Positions 43,385-55,199 of a stretch of 64,000 bases of DNA are shown in pieces. The first letter of the stretch is position 1, and each line of letters starts with the position of its first letter. Below the pieces are notes generated by a model. The model was given only the letters and a program-made list of their open reading frames with translations. It was not told the origin of the DNA and did no database searches. The position numbers and the translations under genes are program-made. The stretch is from Haliotis asinina. Taxonomy: Eukaryota > Mollusca > Gastropoda > Lepetellida > Haliotidae. The stretch is from assembly GCF_037392515.1 (NCBI RefSeq), contig NC_090292.1:42335747-42399746 (forward strand). The letters run 5' to 3'.

Positions 43385-46300
43385 ATGTTCGTGGTCCTCT
43401 TTGGTCTGCTGGCCCTGTCGTGTCTCCCCCTGTCGGTGCTCGGCGTCCTTGAAGATAGAGACGCCCATATGTACAGAGTGAACATCTATCTTCCCCCGAA
43501 GGAAGGGAGGGACGAGAATGCCGACATACTAGAGATTAAAACAAAACTGGCGGGGCTAACTGACATCAAGGTTCTGCTTTCATTTAAGGTTAGTGAAACC
43601 AGTGCATAACCGTTTGGTAATGCGAAACCAACCCACGTTGCTTGTCGAAAGATACGACTAAGTGTGGATCCTACGGATAGGTTAGTCTCTGCCCTTGTTC
43701 AAATTATTCCATTGAAAGAATGAATGGAAATTTTAATGGCACACAGTGTCGGGTCCAGTGTCAGCTCGGGGTCAGCTCGTCCTGGAAAGATATTTCAACA
43801 CCACAGCTTTAACATCTTACTTATTCATTTCAATCAGTTGAGCGAAAACGCAAGCGCAGACAGACACACCCACACACATTATAAACAGAGGCAGATATAC
43901 CCCTTCAGCGTACACAAGCACTGGCTCTCTCGTTTGTTGGCTTTCAGTCTCCTTACTTCTCGCAAACATTAACGCACGAATCTTTCTTTAACAGGAACTC
44001 GGGAATTCGATGGTAATTCTTGGTAAGTTCAAATCTTATATGTTTTTATACTTGTTAAGAGGAACCCATCTGGTGTTAGTGTGATAAAATGTGCACGTTA
44101 AAACATATGACTTTATGCGTAGCCATCTGTCAGTTTAAATGAGGCATGAGTGTCCAGTAGGAAACTACTAAGACGAAACTATATGTTACCTGACAAGAAA
44201 CAACAACTGTCTTGCAGTTCTTCGTGTCGACAAGGCGTGCAACTGGCCACAGTTGACGAGCTTTCTGGCACGCAAGGGCTATGAGGTCAAGGTGACTCCA
44301 GTGTATTACTGCAGTGATGTCGCCCGGGAACTTGGTCTGAACATGACCAGAGACTTTTATGATACAGTACTCGAGGATGATGAGGACTTGGTGCTCGGCA
44401 CGCAGATATTTCATGTCAAAGGCAAGCAATGACATTGAATACATTTTTGTGCATTTTGCTATACGTCTATTGTCAGAACGATACTTTTGTACTCGCAACT
44501 AGACAAAGGTTTACCAGACCTTTACAGATCTCCCAAGGTGTTGATATGCTTTTGGTTAAGCATGACAATCATCAAGCGGTTGTAGATGTTGAGTTGATTT
44601 GAGATTTACGCCGCACTCAGCAAGATTCTGCTATACGGCGGCGGTCTGTAAATAAGTGGCAGAGCCCCAAAAGGGTCGGAAAATACAATTCTGCTATTTA
44701 ACGAATATGGATCTCTCGAGGACATGGACGTAACTGAAAACGTCCATTCTAGGGTCCACGGCTTGTCGCCCTCAAAAAAAGGTACGGGGTAGATCCCCAA
44801 TCAACCCACCTGAAAGGTAATGTCTTAGAACAGTGAGTGAGTTTAGTTTTACGCCGCACTCAGCAATATTCCAGTTATATTGCAACGGTCTGTAAATAGA
44901 CGACTCTGGACCAGACGATCCAGTGATCAACAACATGAGCATCGATGGGAGCATTTGGGAACGATCATGTAAAAGTTGGGGTTTAAATAACTGTTGTAAA
45001 AAGGCAAAACACGGAATGCTGAACAGTCCACAATTCGCAAGTGTTTTGCCAAAACACCACTATCTATTACTTCAATGGAAAGGACTGTGAACGTGATGTC
45101 ATTCTTTCAAACTGAGCTGTGTTCTCTTTACCATGCGGCTAACTGTTGAAGTACACACGGGGCAAAGACATATATATAACCTAACACCAGACACAACATA
45201 AGGAATGAAATAGCTCCCAAAATAATCAGTCTACTGATAATTTGATCCATTTTGGGTAACTAGCGTCTAATTAATATGACACAAACATTGCTTCATCCAA
45301 ACAATGTTATATATTCCAGATCTGACAACAGCAGAATATGACGAAGTGTTGAGACAAATGTTTGTGAGAGACATGGGCATCCTGAAAGCAGGTCAACGGG
45401 CGGCTTGTTTCAGAACGCTAGCAGGTCTTCCAGTTGAGGTAAACCCTCTTACACGGTTTCTTAACCCTATACCTATCTTTCTAGGTTTGTTTCTTTGCTT
45501 CTAAATTTTCCATCACTACTGTCCTTCCTTGCACATGGAATACACACGCCGTTTAGAGTGGAGAACACTTACTCACTGAGTGCTCATTGTTTAATTATCT
45601 TATTGTTATTCTGTTATAAATATTGAATATTATATCATATAAAATATGTCATAATGTAATTTTGTTAACATCTCGTAAGATTATTCAATGAAAGTTATCA
45701 TCCATACTGTAGTATTGGTTCATCTATAGTTTTATTGCAACATATGTCATATGTGGGATTTCACTTTCTCAGTAAAGTACAAATTCTAGTACTTTTTTAT
45801 TTTTTGGTCGAGTCCCATCCGGGATTCGGAGTGGGCTAGGCGGCTGACTTTGTGTGCTGGCGATTAGCTGCCTGACTCTGAGGGTGCGGGTTCGAATCCC
45901 GGATGGGACTCGACCAAAAACAGAAAGTACTTGAATTTGTACTTTACTGAGAAAGTGAAATCCCAAATATGTTGCATTTGACCACTTTCTAAATGACATC
46001 GTGTATCATATAATTTTATTGATCTTTGATTTAATGATTAATAGTTCTCATCACGATATGGCTGAAATATTGCGGATGTCAAAATAAATACTAACAGATA
46101 AACCCCAAATATTATTCATACCATGAATTAGTCGTTAGTATTCAATAAAACGTGATTAAGCTGTTTGCCTAATGCGTTTAATGGTTACACCGTGTTCTTT
46201 AGGAAAAAGATAGATGTTTTGTGTACTGAACCTAGTCATCGTGATTTCGGTTAATTCAGAATACTTTTGGGTGCATTGTATAGCTTAATCTCAAACAGCT

Positions 46301-46897
46301 ACACTCATGTGCCATATTTAAGTTCACAAAATGGCCGCTGTGATTCTGTTTCCTTTAAATGAAAGTTTATTTTATCTTGGCAATAGTTATAGTTTATAAA
46401 ACTTTAGGGGGTACAAATTACATGTTACATTTTTTTTAAAAAAAGGGGAATAACTCTCATGGAGTTAGGACGTCCTACCGACACCGTCACATTTGAAAAC
46501 AGTGTGCCCTAGAAACATTGGTTTCTTTATGCAGCCTAATTTTAAAGCACAACACCATATTATTTGTTTGTGTTGGTGTATAGTGATGGTTATTACTCAT
46601 GAGAACATTTCACCAGACTCTTTTTCCATGCAGATACATTATTATTAATGTATTAATGTACTATTAATATTATCAATGCTGTATTATTCAAATATTGTAA
46701 AAAGGCGCCAACTTCCCTTGCTCTAGTTTGTTCAAGGTTTTACGCTGACTTAATTACTATTTCAGGTGATACACTTCGCCCCAGTTGGTCAGAAGAAGAT
46801 GGAGGCTATAGCGGAAATCTTGCATGCACCTGGTAACTTTGATTTTGAAATCCTTCGCATCCAGCAGCTCGATCGGTACACTGGGGGATGCGAGTAA
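43385..46897 (+). CDS. Secreted two-domain cysteine protein, paralogue C
   Basis: Coding exons are 43385-43588, 43995-44022 (28-nt microexon), 44218-44421, 45320-45438 and 46766-46897. The layout matches A and B, with 228 residues and a TAA stop. The donor after the 204-nt third coding exon is GC (AAAG|GCAAGC), a known minor class; other introns are GT-AG. The signal peptide ends LSVLG before VLEDRD. All four mature cysteines and the NMT sequon are kept. Residue 128 is V, and the C-terminus is GGCE rather than GGCK. Intron 4 contains a LINE/SINE chimera (44590-44955) and intron 5 a fold-back tRNA-like element (45738-45974). AATAAA follows at 47091. Function unknown. Confidence 0.83.
44590..44955 (+). 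mobile_element. SINE / LINE-ORF1 / SINE composite in intron 4 of gene C
   Basis: A SINE-like piece (TTTACGCCGCACTCAGCAAG to GGTCTGTAAATAAGT) is followed at 44655-44830 by about 175 bp matching the end of the LINE ORF1 at 15520-15690 in reverse complement. A second SINE-like piece (GTGAGTGAGTTTAGTTTTAC onward) follows to 44955. The right junction is the same as at 15520. Confidence 0.8.
45738..45974. mobile_element. Fold-back element with an internal tRNA-like sequence
   Basis: The left arm (45738-45829) and right arm (45893-45974) are inverted copies over about 80 nt. GGGATTTCACTTTCTCAGTA, then AAGTACAAATTC pairs with GAATTTGTACTTTACTGAGA, then AAGTGAAATCCC; GGTCGAGTCCCATCCGGGAT pairs with ATCCCGGATGGGACTCGACC. 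The 63-nt centre has an A-box-like TGGGCTAGGCGG, and GGGTTCGAATCCC spans the centre/arm border as a B box. Dispersed unit; family not known to me. Confidence 0.75.
46040..46098 (+). mobile_element. LINE 3' tail fragment
   Basis: AGTTCTCATCACGATATGGC, then TGAAATATTGCGGATGTCAA is the family 3' end. It lies in intron 5 of gene C. Confidence 0.5.
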
Positions 46898-47353
46898 AAC
46901 AGACATATTTTCTTTTAATAGCTGGTTAGACTGGAGGATGCCCGATAAACTTTCTTAATATTTAAGTGTACGGTAAAATATAGCAAACCAAATATGAAAT
47001 ATGATTGTCCCCTAGCTACTGTTTGACCATCACAGCAAATGAATTGGTTCAAAACGTGAAATATTAATGCTGTATAATCATCTTTCACCGAATAAACTGA
47101 AGCATTTCTTGACTTTTTTCATTAATTCAGAAAAGTAATCTCATGTAGGTTTTGTACATAAGCGTAGAAGAGTTGAATAGTAGTCATGACATTTGACACA
47201 CTTAGTGATTAGAAACTGAATTCTAAATTCGTAATTGATCTCTTCAGGTCTAATTCTTCTGTGTGGCGTGGATCCGAATCTGTAACAAATATCACTAAAC
47301 AATCCCAAACCAGAATTTAAGAAGTCCAAACTCCTGCTGTACAACTAATTATT

Positions 47354-47760
47354 TTGACTCGGTGGGCGAGTTAGCTAAGGCGCCAGGCTAGTAATCCAGC
47401 CAGCATGAGGTGCCGTGATGAAACCAACATGTGACCGGGTTTAAAACCCTTGGAGTCGACTTTTGTGTGCAGACTCTGTGTTGTCACAACCGACAGTGTA
47501 TAGTACGCAGTCCTTAAACGAAGGTTCGTATCCGTTGGTATAAGACCAGATGGTGGCCACATGCATACGTGCGAACACCTCGTTGTGGGTACAGCAACGT
47601 GCATTAAACATGGACAAAGTACTGTTACTCTGTGTCCCAGTTCACCCACCTGTGAAAGGCTACCTCATAAGGATTAGGAAGCCATATAACCATAGGCTGC
47701 AAGAGTATACTCCCCTTGGACTTGAGATTGATAATTCGAAGTGCCATTGAGTCTGACATA
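47354..47760 (+). mobile_element. tRNA-Leu-like SINE
   Basis: GGTGGGCGAGTTAGCTAAGG (A box), CGCCAGGCTAGTAATCCAGC (anticodon arm) and GACCGGGTTTAAAACCCTTG (B box region) resemble a Leu-type tRNA with a long variable arm. About 300 bp of body follows. No tRNA gene is intended; the B box has drifted. Confidence 0.55.
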
Positions 47761-47799
47761 TTATAATCGAGGGAAAAAACCGCCCTTGATCAGCTGGAA

Positions 47800-48380
47800 C
47801 AGATTATAATGATGAATTCGTCTTACAAATGTCTCGCTTGCATCCCAAGTACACTGTAATCAGGCTTCTCATTGTTTTCGGTAACCTTGGTTTGGTACTT
47901 CCTGATCTCTTAGTCCAGATCAGAAGAGTGCCCGTGTTCCTCTCTGGGACCACACTCTGGGAAATGCAGATGGCTGCAGTGTTCTTTTACTCTGTAAAAC
48001 ATAGCAGCATAGTTCCCTTCAAGGCCAATTTCCCAAGTTTGAGACGGCTGCCCACTAAATTCATGCCAGGAACATGACAACACGTATTGCATATTACATA
48101 CTAATATATCTGGTGATTGAACCATGGCATCACTACCAACTACTGCGTGCTCGTTATGTGTGACTTTGTGTTACTGCGATGACTAACAAAAAGAGCCAGC
48201 TCCACAAAACATCTTCAAGCATCGCACTTGGACTGTGACGTCGTCAATATTTTTGTTAGCCATCTATAGTAAAATGTGCTACTGAAATTACCATAGTATC
48301 ATTTTGTATCTGGACCAGGTACAACCCTCCGACATAACTGCATCCGTATTTCAGGTGTAAGCTGAAGAACCTCCAGGTGA
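47800..48380. other. No recognisable gene
   Basis: Only short frames. No repeat I can match inside the window. Confidence 0.4.
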
Positions 48381-48387
48381 CAAGAGA

Positions 48388-48600
48388 GTGAGTGAGTGAG
48401 TTCAGTTTTACTCACTATTCCAACTATATGTAAAATAATCCGGTCTGGGCCAAAGATTCAAGTGATCAACAACAAAAACATTGATCTGCGCCATTTGGAT
48501 ACGATGTGTCAATAAAGTCAGCGAGACTGACCACTCCATCTCGTTCGTCGCCTCTTACGACAAGCATTGTTCACTAAAGCAAAATTCTAACTCGGATCTT
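48388..48600 (+). mobile_element. Abalone-type SINE-like repeat
   Basis: GAGTGAGTGAGTGAGTTCAG, then AACAAAAACATTGATCTGCG, and CGTCGCCTCTTACGACAAGC. Diverged but nearly full length. Confidence 0.7.
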
Positions 48601-48649
48601 CATGGCTGAAACGAGAGAAGGGGGTATAATCTTACCTACTTACAATGCT

Positions 48650-49155
48650 CTTCAAAAATAATGTTGGGGAACTGTGTTTTCAATGATTGTCGAAATTGGG
48701 AGACATATGAGATTGAATCAGTGTTGTCACAATAATAATGGATGTTTTGAAAATTCATCACCACATGGATTTCGTTCAAAGCAAAGCTTATCGTGCAGTT
48801 ATCTCCCTTGTTAGGTGACTGGTGTATGACATGAACATTTCAGGTTGACAATTTTCAGTCGGTAGTGTGTGATTTGACCCTGAAAACCCTCACCATGCAC
48901 AGATGCAAGAAAAGTATCGGAAAAATGGTCTACAGTGATTTGTTGACCTGCCTGAAAAATGTCAAGATTCATAATGACACTCCATGGACGTATAGGAGGC
49001 TCCCACGTTGTTCACACGCTTCCCAAGCATTGTGTTTGCGTGTGCTGTTAACGTGAAATGATGCTGCATACATAAGATGAATGTCATTGTAACTTTCCTC
49101 AATGGGTGAAAACTATCAGACTTCAGGTTCAGGTTCCCCTACTTTTTAAAAAGAA
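48650..49155 (-). mobile_element. Non-autonomous DNA transposon (MITE), inverted copy of 18670
   Basis: Ends are AATGTTGGGGAACTG and CAGGTTCCCCTACTTTTT. The interior matches the reverse complement of 18700-18960 (ACCCTGAAAACCCTCACCAT, GGCTCCCACGTTGT). It has no transposase. Confidence 0.6.
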
Positions 49156-49589
49156 TATTTTCATCTCATTGTACATCAAACGTATCAATTGTATAAGCTC
49201 AACTCTAATCACAACCAATGGACAGCAACCTACTTTGATTAAAGCACTAATCTTGTATCCAATATGCAGTTAGTATTTATACTTCGAACTAAGACGTTGA
49301 CTACCCGTAGAACTTGGTTATCCTTCATATACAATGCGTAAACCCAGAGGGGAACTCGTATTTACAAATGCAATTGAGCTTTGCTTAGTTAAGTAGTGAA
49401 ATGATAACAATAAAGTGCAATTAAGAAACACATGTTTCAGTATCACTTGCAGCATGCATTTGAGGACAGTCCCGGTGAGCACTTGTTTAATGTATTATCC
49501 TAAATTCATTATCCTGATCGTATCAGATACGAGAGACGTACTGTAAAGGTATAAGAAATGAACACTTACGAGCAACTGACACATGTGAA

Positions 49590-50030
49590 TGACTGAGTGA
49601 AATTACAATCAAATGTCACCCCGTCAATAGTTCAGTGATACCGTGACGAGAAAGAATTAGATAACACAATAAACACGTCCTCTTAAAACACCAGTCATTG
49701 AAGGACTGTAAAATGACTAGATTATCACAGATAGTGTTAAAAGCTGGCATGTAAATCTAAGACTGGTTTAATTACTACAACAATTCCACATAAAAACAGG
49801 CTATGGATCACCAACAACTGAAGGTAGGCCTCCATGCAAGGAACCATGGGAAAGAACTATGCCTTTGCATGGACCCTAGTTGGATTTACTCCACCCCTTC
49901 AGCCGAAAATGTAGTTGTTATTAACAATAACAACATACTACAATTACAAATATCTGGTACTTCGAATGTTTTAGCACTTACCTAAAATCCTCTCAGGAGG
50001 ACAATAATTTGACAAATGTGACGACGACAA
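49590..50030 (-). mobile_element. LINE 3' UTR fragment
   Basis: CCGTGACGAGAA, GGACTGTAAAATGACTAGAT, TCACCAACAACTGAAGGTAG, GGACCCTAGTTGGATTTAC and CCTCTCAGGAGGACAATAAT follow the order of 11273-11810. Old and 5' truncated. Confidence 0.65.
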
Positions 50031-51180
50031 AATCTGTTACATGTCAGATCCAAATCCTACACTATCAAGGCGTGACATGAGGATTCTAGTATGAATCAGG
50101 TTAGTAGGACACAATGTCTTTTGCATTATATGTGGTTTCTTTTATCAAAGTAAATTTTCGCATCCATGTAAGGCATCAGAAGTGTTCAGGAAGCACAAGA
50201 TAATGCCTGCAACAAGGCATTTGATTGCACTCTGAAATCTGTGCAGAGAGTGGCATTTTGCTCGACGTGATGGGTAGGTCGACAGTTTCTTCGTTTGCCG
50301 TTGATTATTTTCAGATAATTCAACGGTCTAAAGCCATATGTATACCTAAATGTATGTAAAAATACAGATGCCACTAGTCACATACAAAACACGGTTTGGG
50401 TGTCCTCGCTGAGCAAAGAATACTTCAAAGTATACAATACACAGCCGAAACGTCCTCAAGAGTAGCAGCAATGTCTACTTCACTTGGAGGTTTGTGGGTA
50501 CAGACATCAAGTGAAAACTAGAGAGAGAGCAAGCAATGCTGAACAAATTTGAAACATGACTTCTCATGTCTTACCTGCAAAGTGATGTTAGACTTAAAAC
50601 ATACCAGATCAAGTAGGTCAACCAAAATTACTTGAGAAAATCAGAAGGCCGTGTAATTTGCAAAATGCACTTTCAGGGTCAAGCAAGGACTCTGAAACGA
50701 TGAACCTTAGAACAAATATATCACGCTCACATATCGTGTCCATTAATTATAGCTAGAATTAAATTAAACTGTGTAACTTTAAGAACACATAAACGGGAGG
50801 GACAAAACATTTGAGGCGGATCAAGGCGTGCCACTGGCATGATGATCAGTTAATCAGTTAGGTATCAGCGCTAACTTTTCTTAAAAGAATATCCTTACTT
50901 AAGCGCATTTGCATATTCCTTTCCAGTAAACAACATGACATAGCGTTTCATGACTATGAAAGTCTAGTAAACACGGTCAAACTTGTAACCGCAAACATGT
51001 TTTAGAGGGTCAAAATCGGACCTTGATTTTGTGTGTCATGAAACAGAAATGAACTGATGTCCACTAATAAACATGCAAGATATGATTTGGGTCAAGGCCG
51101 ACCGAAATAACACTATAGGATAATAAGGACGATTTGTGGCCTCTTTCTTTTTTCATGTTTAGAAATTCCTTTTAGTTTCA
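50030..51180. other. No recognisable gene
   Basis: I see no conserved frames, splice patterns of the family, or repeats shared with the rest of the window. Confidence 0.45.
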
Positions 51181-51184
51181 ACTA

Positions 51185-51436
51185 TCAGTATGGTAATCTA
51201 CCTTCAGTTGGTGGGAATCTACAGCCAAATTTTGTATTGTATTGCCCCTATAGTTAAACTGTTTTAGGTTTAATAACTAGTTTTTGATGGACATCTGCGA
51301 TATACTGTTGGTTTTACTGTTCTTTGGCAACACGGTTTAATCTTCTAATTTTCTTGATATACATAATATATAATTATTAATTGTTCTCGTCACTATATGA
51401 CTGTCATATTGCGATGCGACGATAAATATTAACGCA
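51185..51436 (+). mobile_element. LINE 3' UTR fragment
   Basis: TATGGTAATCTACCTTCAGT, then a reversed CAATACAATA block, and a tail TTCTCGTCACTATATGACTG, TCATATTGCGATGCGACGAT. This is the plus-strand version of the same LINE 3' end. Confidence 0.6.
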
Positions 51437-51477
51437 CCCATTAGTTTCAGTAGTAATCGAGATAATAATTGAGAACT

Positions 51478-51612
51478 ACCACGAAGTACCGAATGAGTTG
51501 CCATTGGCAGCGGGGTACATTGAAACGTACCCTCGCTTGTAAGCGGGGTACATTGAAAAGTAATATAAGAGAGCTTAGCCAATTAGAAATTGACATTTCT
51601 GTGTGAGGTAAG
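51478..51612 (+). repeat. Isolated DIRS terminal-type block
   Basis: Close match to 10038-10172 (ACCACGAAGTACCGAATGAG, GCGGGGTACATTGAAA twice, TGTGTGAGGTAAGATAA) with no DIRS domains nearby. Fossil fragment only. Confidence 0.6.
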
Positions 51613-51619
51613 ATAACAA

Positions 51620-52620
51620 ACTTTGTTGGTTCTAGATTTTTAGGATGTTGCCTGTATTTAATCACTATGCAAAATCTAGCATCCATCAAGGTGATGATTT
51701 TGACAAATGTGGTGACGACTGCGTTAAAAATGAATTTTTTGTTTAATGCACAACCTTTTGGGGTGTCTTGGCAATTAATCAAGCAATTTAACGGAAAAAC
51801 AGATCACAAAAGAAGAGGAAAACAAGAGAAAACCAGCCTGTATTTTTTTCAGTGGGTCTATTGTTTAAGAGAAAGACATTTTAGTGAGTCAGACTTTGCT
51901 GCCTAGGTTCATTCAAGGATATGTGTCAAAAAACAGGACTGTCCAGCCTAGAAAACAGCTTCACACAGCAGAAATGTGCTGCGATACACAACCAGGAACG
52001 AAATCAAGACGAATCCGAATCCTGGAATGCAAGATGACACTTGGTCGAACATTGCCGTCAAAGGATGATTTAGAAGTTAACGAAACAGTATTACTCACTC
52101 TGGTCATGAGGAACCTTGACAGCAAGATTACCATTGCTAAAAAGTTCATAACAGCAACACCGTATGGCTACATACAAACTAGAGCAATGACTGTAACTGA
52201 GGGTACGATTCATTCGTTGACCCTCCTGTCAGGTGTAATTTCATGTTTTCAAGGACAGAGACAGAAACACTGTCGTCATGGATTATAGTCGTTGTGGACA
52301 CAATGTTGCGAGCTCCGTCCATAGAAATGTTGACTACGACTGTTAGTTACATTGTTAGTGTTGGTTCAGCATGATAAGAAACACAATACATTTACAGGGC
52401 GGTAGAGATGCTGCAACCAAAGTATGTAGGTCATGTATTCACCATTCAGTATCCAATGCACACTGATACATTCACTGAGTTACCAGATGTTGCACTTCAT
52501 GTATGATGAAAGCAAATTTTCTAAACAGAGCTGTCCATTCCAGTACTTCTGGAAAACTGTCGATTCTACGATGGATCTTCATGCATATAGTTCACCTTTT
52601 TGACATACACATACAGTAAT
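51620..52620. other. Unassigned DNA with one 134-codon frame
   Basis: A plus frame at 51884-52288 (starts MSQTLLPRFIQG) has no motif I recognise, no signal peptide, no family exon match and no flanking splice pattern. It may be a decayed transposon part or chance. Confidence 0.3.
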
Positions 52621-52627
52621 AATAAGG

Positions 52628-52975
52628 GCATTTGTAATGCCCTGAATCCTACATCACCGAGAGGCATGCTCCAAGCTCTACAGTCTGATTATTAGTGACC
52701 AGGATAGATAACCCAAGCTGCCCACGAGGCGCTAGAAGGTTATAGTCGTATGACTTATCTCACCGGGTACCCATTTTCTGCTGGGTGAACCGAGGCAATT
52801 TCGAACAAATCACTTGCCTAAGGCGAGATCTCATGTGTCATGTGCCCCGTTGTAGGGCAGGACTGAAGTCCTAGAAACTCTCAGGTATCAAGCTGCCGGT
52901 CACCCATCCGAGCACTGTCCGAACCCATTGTTGCTTAATTTCACCTGATTGTGACCTGAGCTCTCTTCACAGGAG
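52628..52975 (-). mobile_element. 5S-rRNA-derived SINE (SINE3-like)
   Basis: The reverse complement reads AATTAAGCAACAATGGGTTC, then GGACAGTGCTCGGATGGGTG, ACCGGCAG, the body GGCAAGTGATTTGTTCGAAA, and ends GATTCAGGGCATTACAAATG. It is the same family as 23832-24125, and is longer and better kept. Confidence 0.8.
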
Positions 52976-53054
52976 AGCACACCCATCCCCTGGTCTTTTC
53001 AGAAGAGGCAGAAAATATCACTTTTTTTAAAATCCAGGTTAGAATTGGTGTTCA

Positions 53055-53225
53055 GCAACCCGTGCCTACCGTAAGAGGAATCCAACGGAATCAGGTGGTC
53101 CGGATCGGTGACGTGGTTGACTCTGTAGATCGGGTGTTGATCCCTGGATTGTCTGTTCCGGGCTTGATTGTCTACAAACCGCCACCATGTAGGTGAGATG
53201 GTGCTGAGAGCGGAGTTAAACACAG
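53055..53225 (-). mobile_element. Abalone-type SINE-like repeat
   Basis: GAATCAGGTGGTCCGGATCG, then CCCTGGATTGTCTGTTCCGG, TTGTCTACAAACCGCCACCA and GCTGAGAGCGGAGTTAAAC. A partial, diverged copy. Confidence 0.6.
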
Positions 53226-53229
53226 TATC

Positions 53230-53740
53230 AATAAATTATATATTCATGGTCAAAGTGTATGGTCACATATTGGTCACATCGATGACGTGGTTGATGGGTA
53301 CAATGTGTTTGGGCCCCCATGTGTCCTCCTAAGTGATATTACTAGAATATTACCAAAAGCTAACTACTTACTCCCAAAACGGGAGTATATATATATATGG
53401 TATATGCATCTTAACTGTACGTCATTTCTGAAACATATTCGACATTGAAGGTCACGCTTATTGATGACAGATATAATGTTCCAATATAACGGAAAATTAC
53501 ACGCATAATGAATGTGCTTTATGTTTCACCTCGACGAAGCATAAATTGAGAATTGGATGTGAAGTGTGGGTTATTCAACTAAAAATCAGTGATCGATGAT
53601 CAATTCATCAACAATATAAGTGATCCTCAATGCATTAAAGCATTACATTACTAACTCATGACGAGTATAGAGCCTTACAACTGACGTAGCCTCTGAGGTG
53701 AAAATGAAAAACGCCTCAACGTTCATTATCCAGTTGTGAA
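53230..53740. other. No recognisable gene
   Basis: A short TA run (about 53388-53400) and AT-rich sequence. Nothing else identified. Confidence 0.4.
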
Positions 53741-53744
53741 GCAC

Positions 53745-53945
53745 AGTGGTGCCATGGTTAGCATGCTGGCTTCTCGCGCCAAAGGTTCTAATCCTGGTGG
53801 AGATATCAAAATGTGTGACCTAGGTCTCACACTGTTGGACAAAGCACTTCGTCCACATTGTACTCAGTCCACCCAGCTTCAAAAGTACAATTCCGTCAAG
53901 GCAACAGTGTAACGCCAGAAAACAGCATCGCGTTGGATTCTAGAG
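53745..53945 (+). mobile_element. tRNA-like SINE
   Basis: AGTGGTGCCATGGTTAGCAT (A box), then GCGCCAAAGGTTCTAATCCT (B box) and the body GGTCTCACACTGTTGGACAA, CACTTCGTCCACATTGTACT. Family inferred from promoter-box spacing. Confidence 0.55.
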
Positions 53946-53984
53946 GCAAAAAATGTCATTTTATCGTATAATTATTATTTACAT

Positions 53985-54095
53985 ATCACTTGTGATATTC
54001 TAGTTATTTTACTGCCCTTCGATGACAGGTTATACAATATACATATATTCCTTTTCAGTGTTAAATGTTCTCGTCACGATATGACTGAAATGACC
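53985..54095 (+). mobile_element. LINE 3' end fragment
   Basis: GATATTCTAGTTATTTTACT, then GCCCTTCGATGACAG and GTTCTCGTCACGATATGACT. It is 5' truncated. Confidence 0.55.
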
Positions 54096-54099
54096 CAGT

Positions 54100-55195
54100 G
54101 ATTCAAACGTGAATCTTTTGTTTGTTGTTCTCTGATCCGTGGTCCATTCCTTTTGTAACATTTCTTCGCAAGCATAATAAGACAATTTCTCATAGGTATG
54201 GGCCGTCGAAATAAAAGTATTCCAGAATACATATCAAACACACATCACACCCGTCCGCCTTCTTCAGAGCACACCCGTCCCTCATCAAGGGAAGCAACTG
54301 CACCCTGGCTGCCAACGGTAACCGCTAAACATAAATTGCGATTTTTCGCTTGACTCCTGTTACAGTAAATACAGCAAGAACATACAAAAAGAGGAATCAT
54401 GAAACAGTGCACAGCTTACATGTATGGATATAGTTATATCTGAAAACTGAACGAGGTACATAAGTAGGCTGTGGTGGTGTCAATGTAATTAAATATATAA
54501 CGCTCGATTATTGAGATCAAATGAATTTGTATGAAGTAATCGTGCCATGTTTGTTGTTGACTACAGAGACTATACTGTTTAGGGATGAATAACAATATAT
54601 GGATGAACTTCTCGTCTTTTTTACTTCAGCATTCACTCATATAGTGTTACCCATCCTTATTGCTATAACTTCTAAATGACACCAAACATGTGCAGATGAT
54701 GTTTGTTTTCCGTTGTACTAGTCCAGAACCCCACATAACTAAGCTAACATATTGTCAGAAGTGACACAATAGTTTCAATTTCCAGCGAAACACATTGAAT
54801 AGAATATGCAATGCATGTAATAATGAAGGCCACTCTAATATGGTAAAAGATACAAAAAGAATTGAATCAAAGGAACTTGTGACATACACATTTAGAAATG
54901 TGACACTCGACTGAGGATGTATGACAATGAGGATATTAGGTGACCTTTTGTGTCGATATGACTAAGCGATCCGGTTCTGATAGGGGTAGAGATCTTTCGC
55001 GGGTTCCGCTCACACTGGTGCTTTGTCCTTGGTGGCCAAATTAACGTGTCTTTGTCGCTGTGTCTTGAGCAATGTATCTTCCAAAACGCTGGAATGAATG
55101 CAGCTTGTACACAGGTACTGAAGACACCGTGTCCGGTTGTAACATTCGGTCATTGAAGGGCACTTACATGGACCTTTCAGCACTACACATTTTTT
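54100..55195. other. No recognisable gene
   Basis: Only short frames. CACACCCGTCC occurs twice (54246-54290). A tRNA-like stretch near 55000 (GCGGGTTCCGCT) lacks a matching A box. Confidence 0.4.
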
Positions 55196-55199
55196 GTTT

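Noticed and set aside
45830-45905. Possible functional tRNA gene
   Set aside because: The B box overlaps a long inverted repeat and the acceptor stem does not pair as in a tRNA. Treated as part of a fold-back element.
51884-52288. 134-codon plus-strand frame
   Set aside because: No recognisable motif, no homologous copy in the window, and no promoter or splice context. Recorded only as part of an unassigned stretch.
54990-55030. tRNA-like B box (GCGGGTTCCGCT)
   Set aside because: No convincing A box at the right spacing and no repeat partner.
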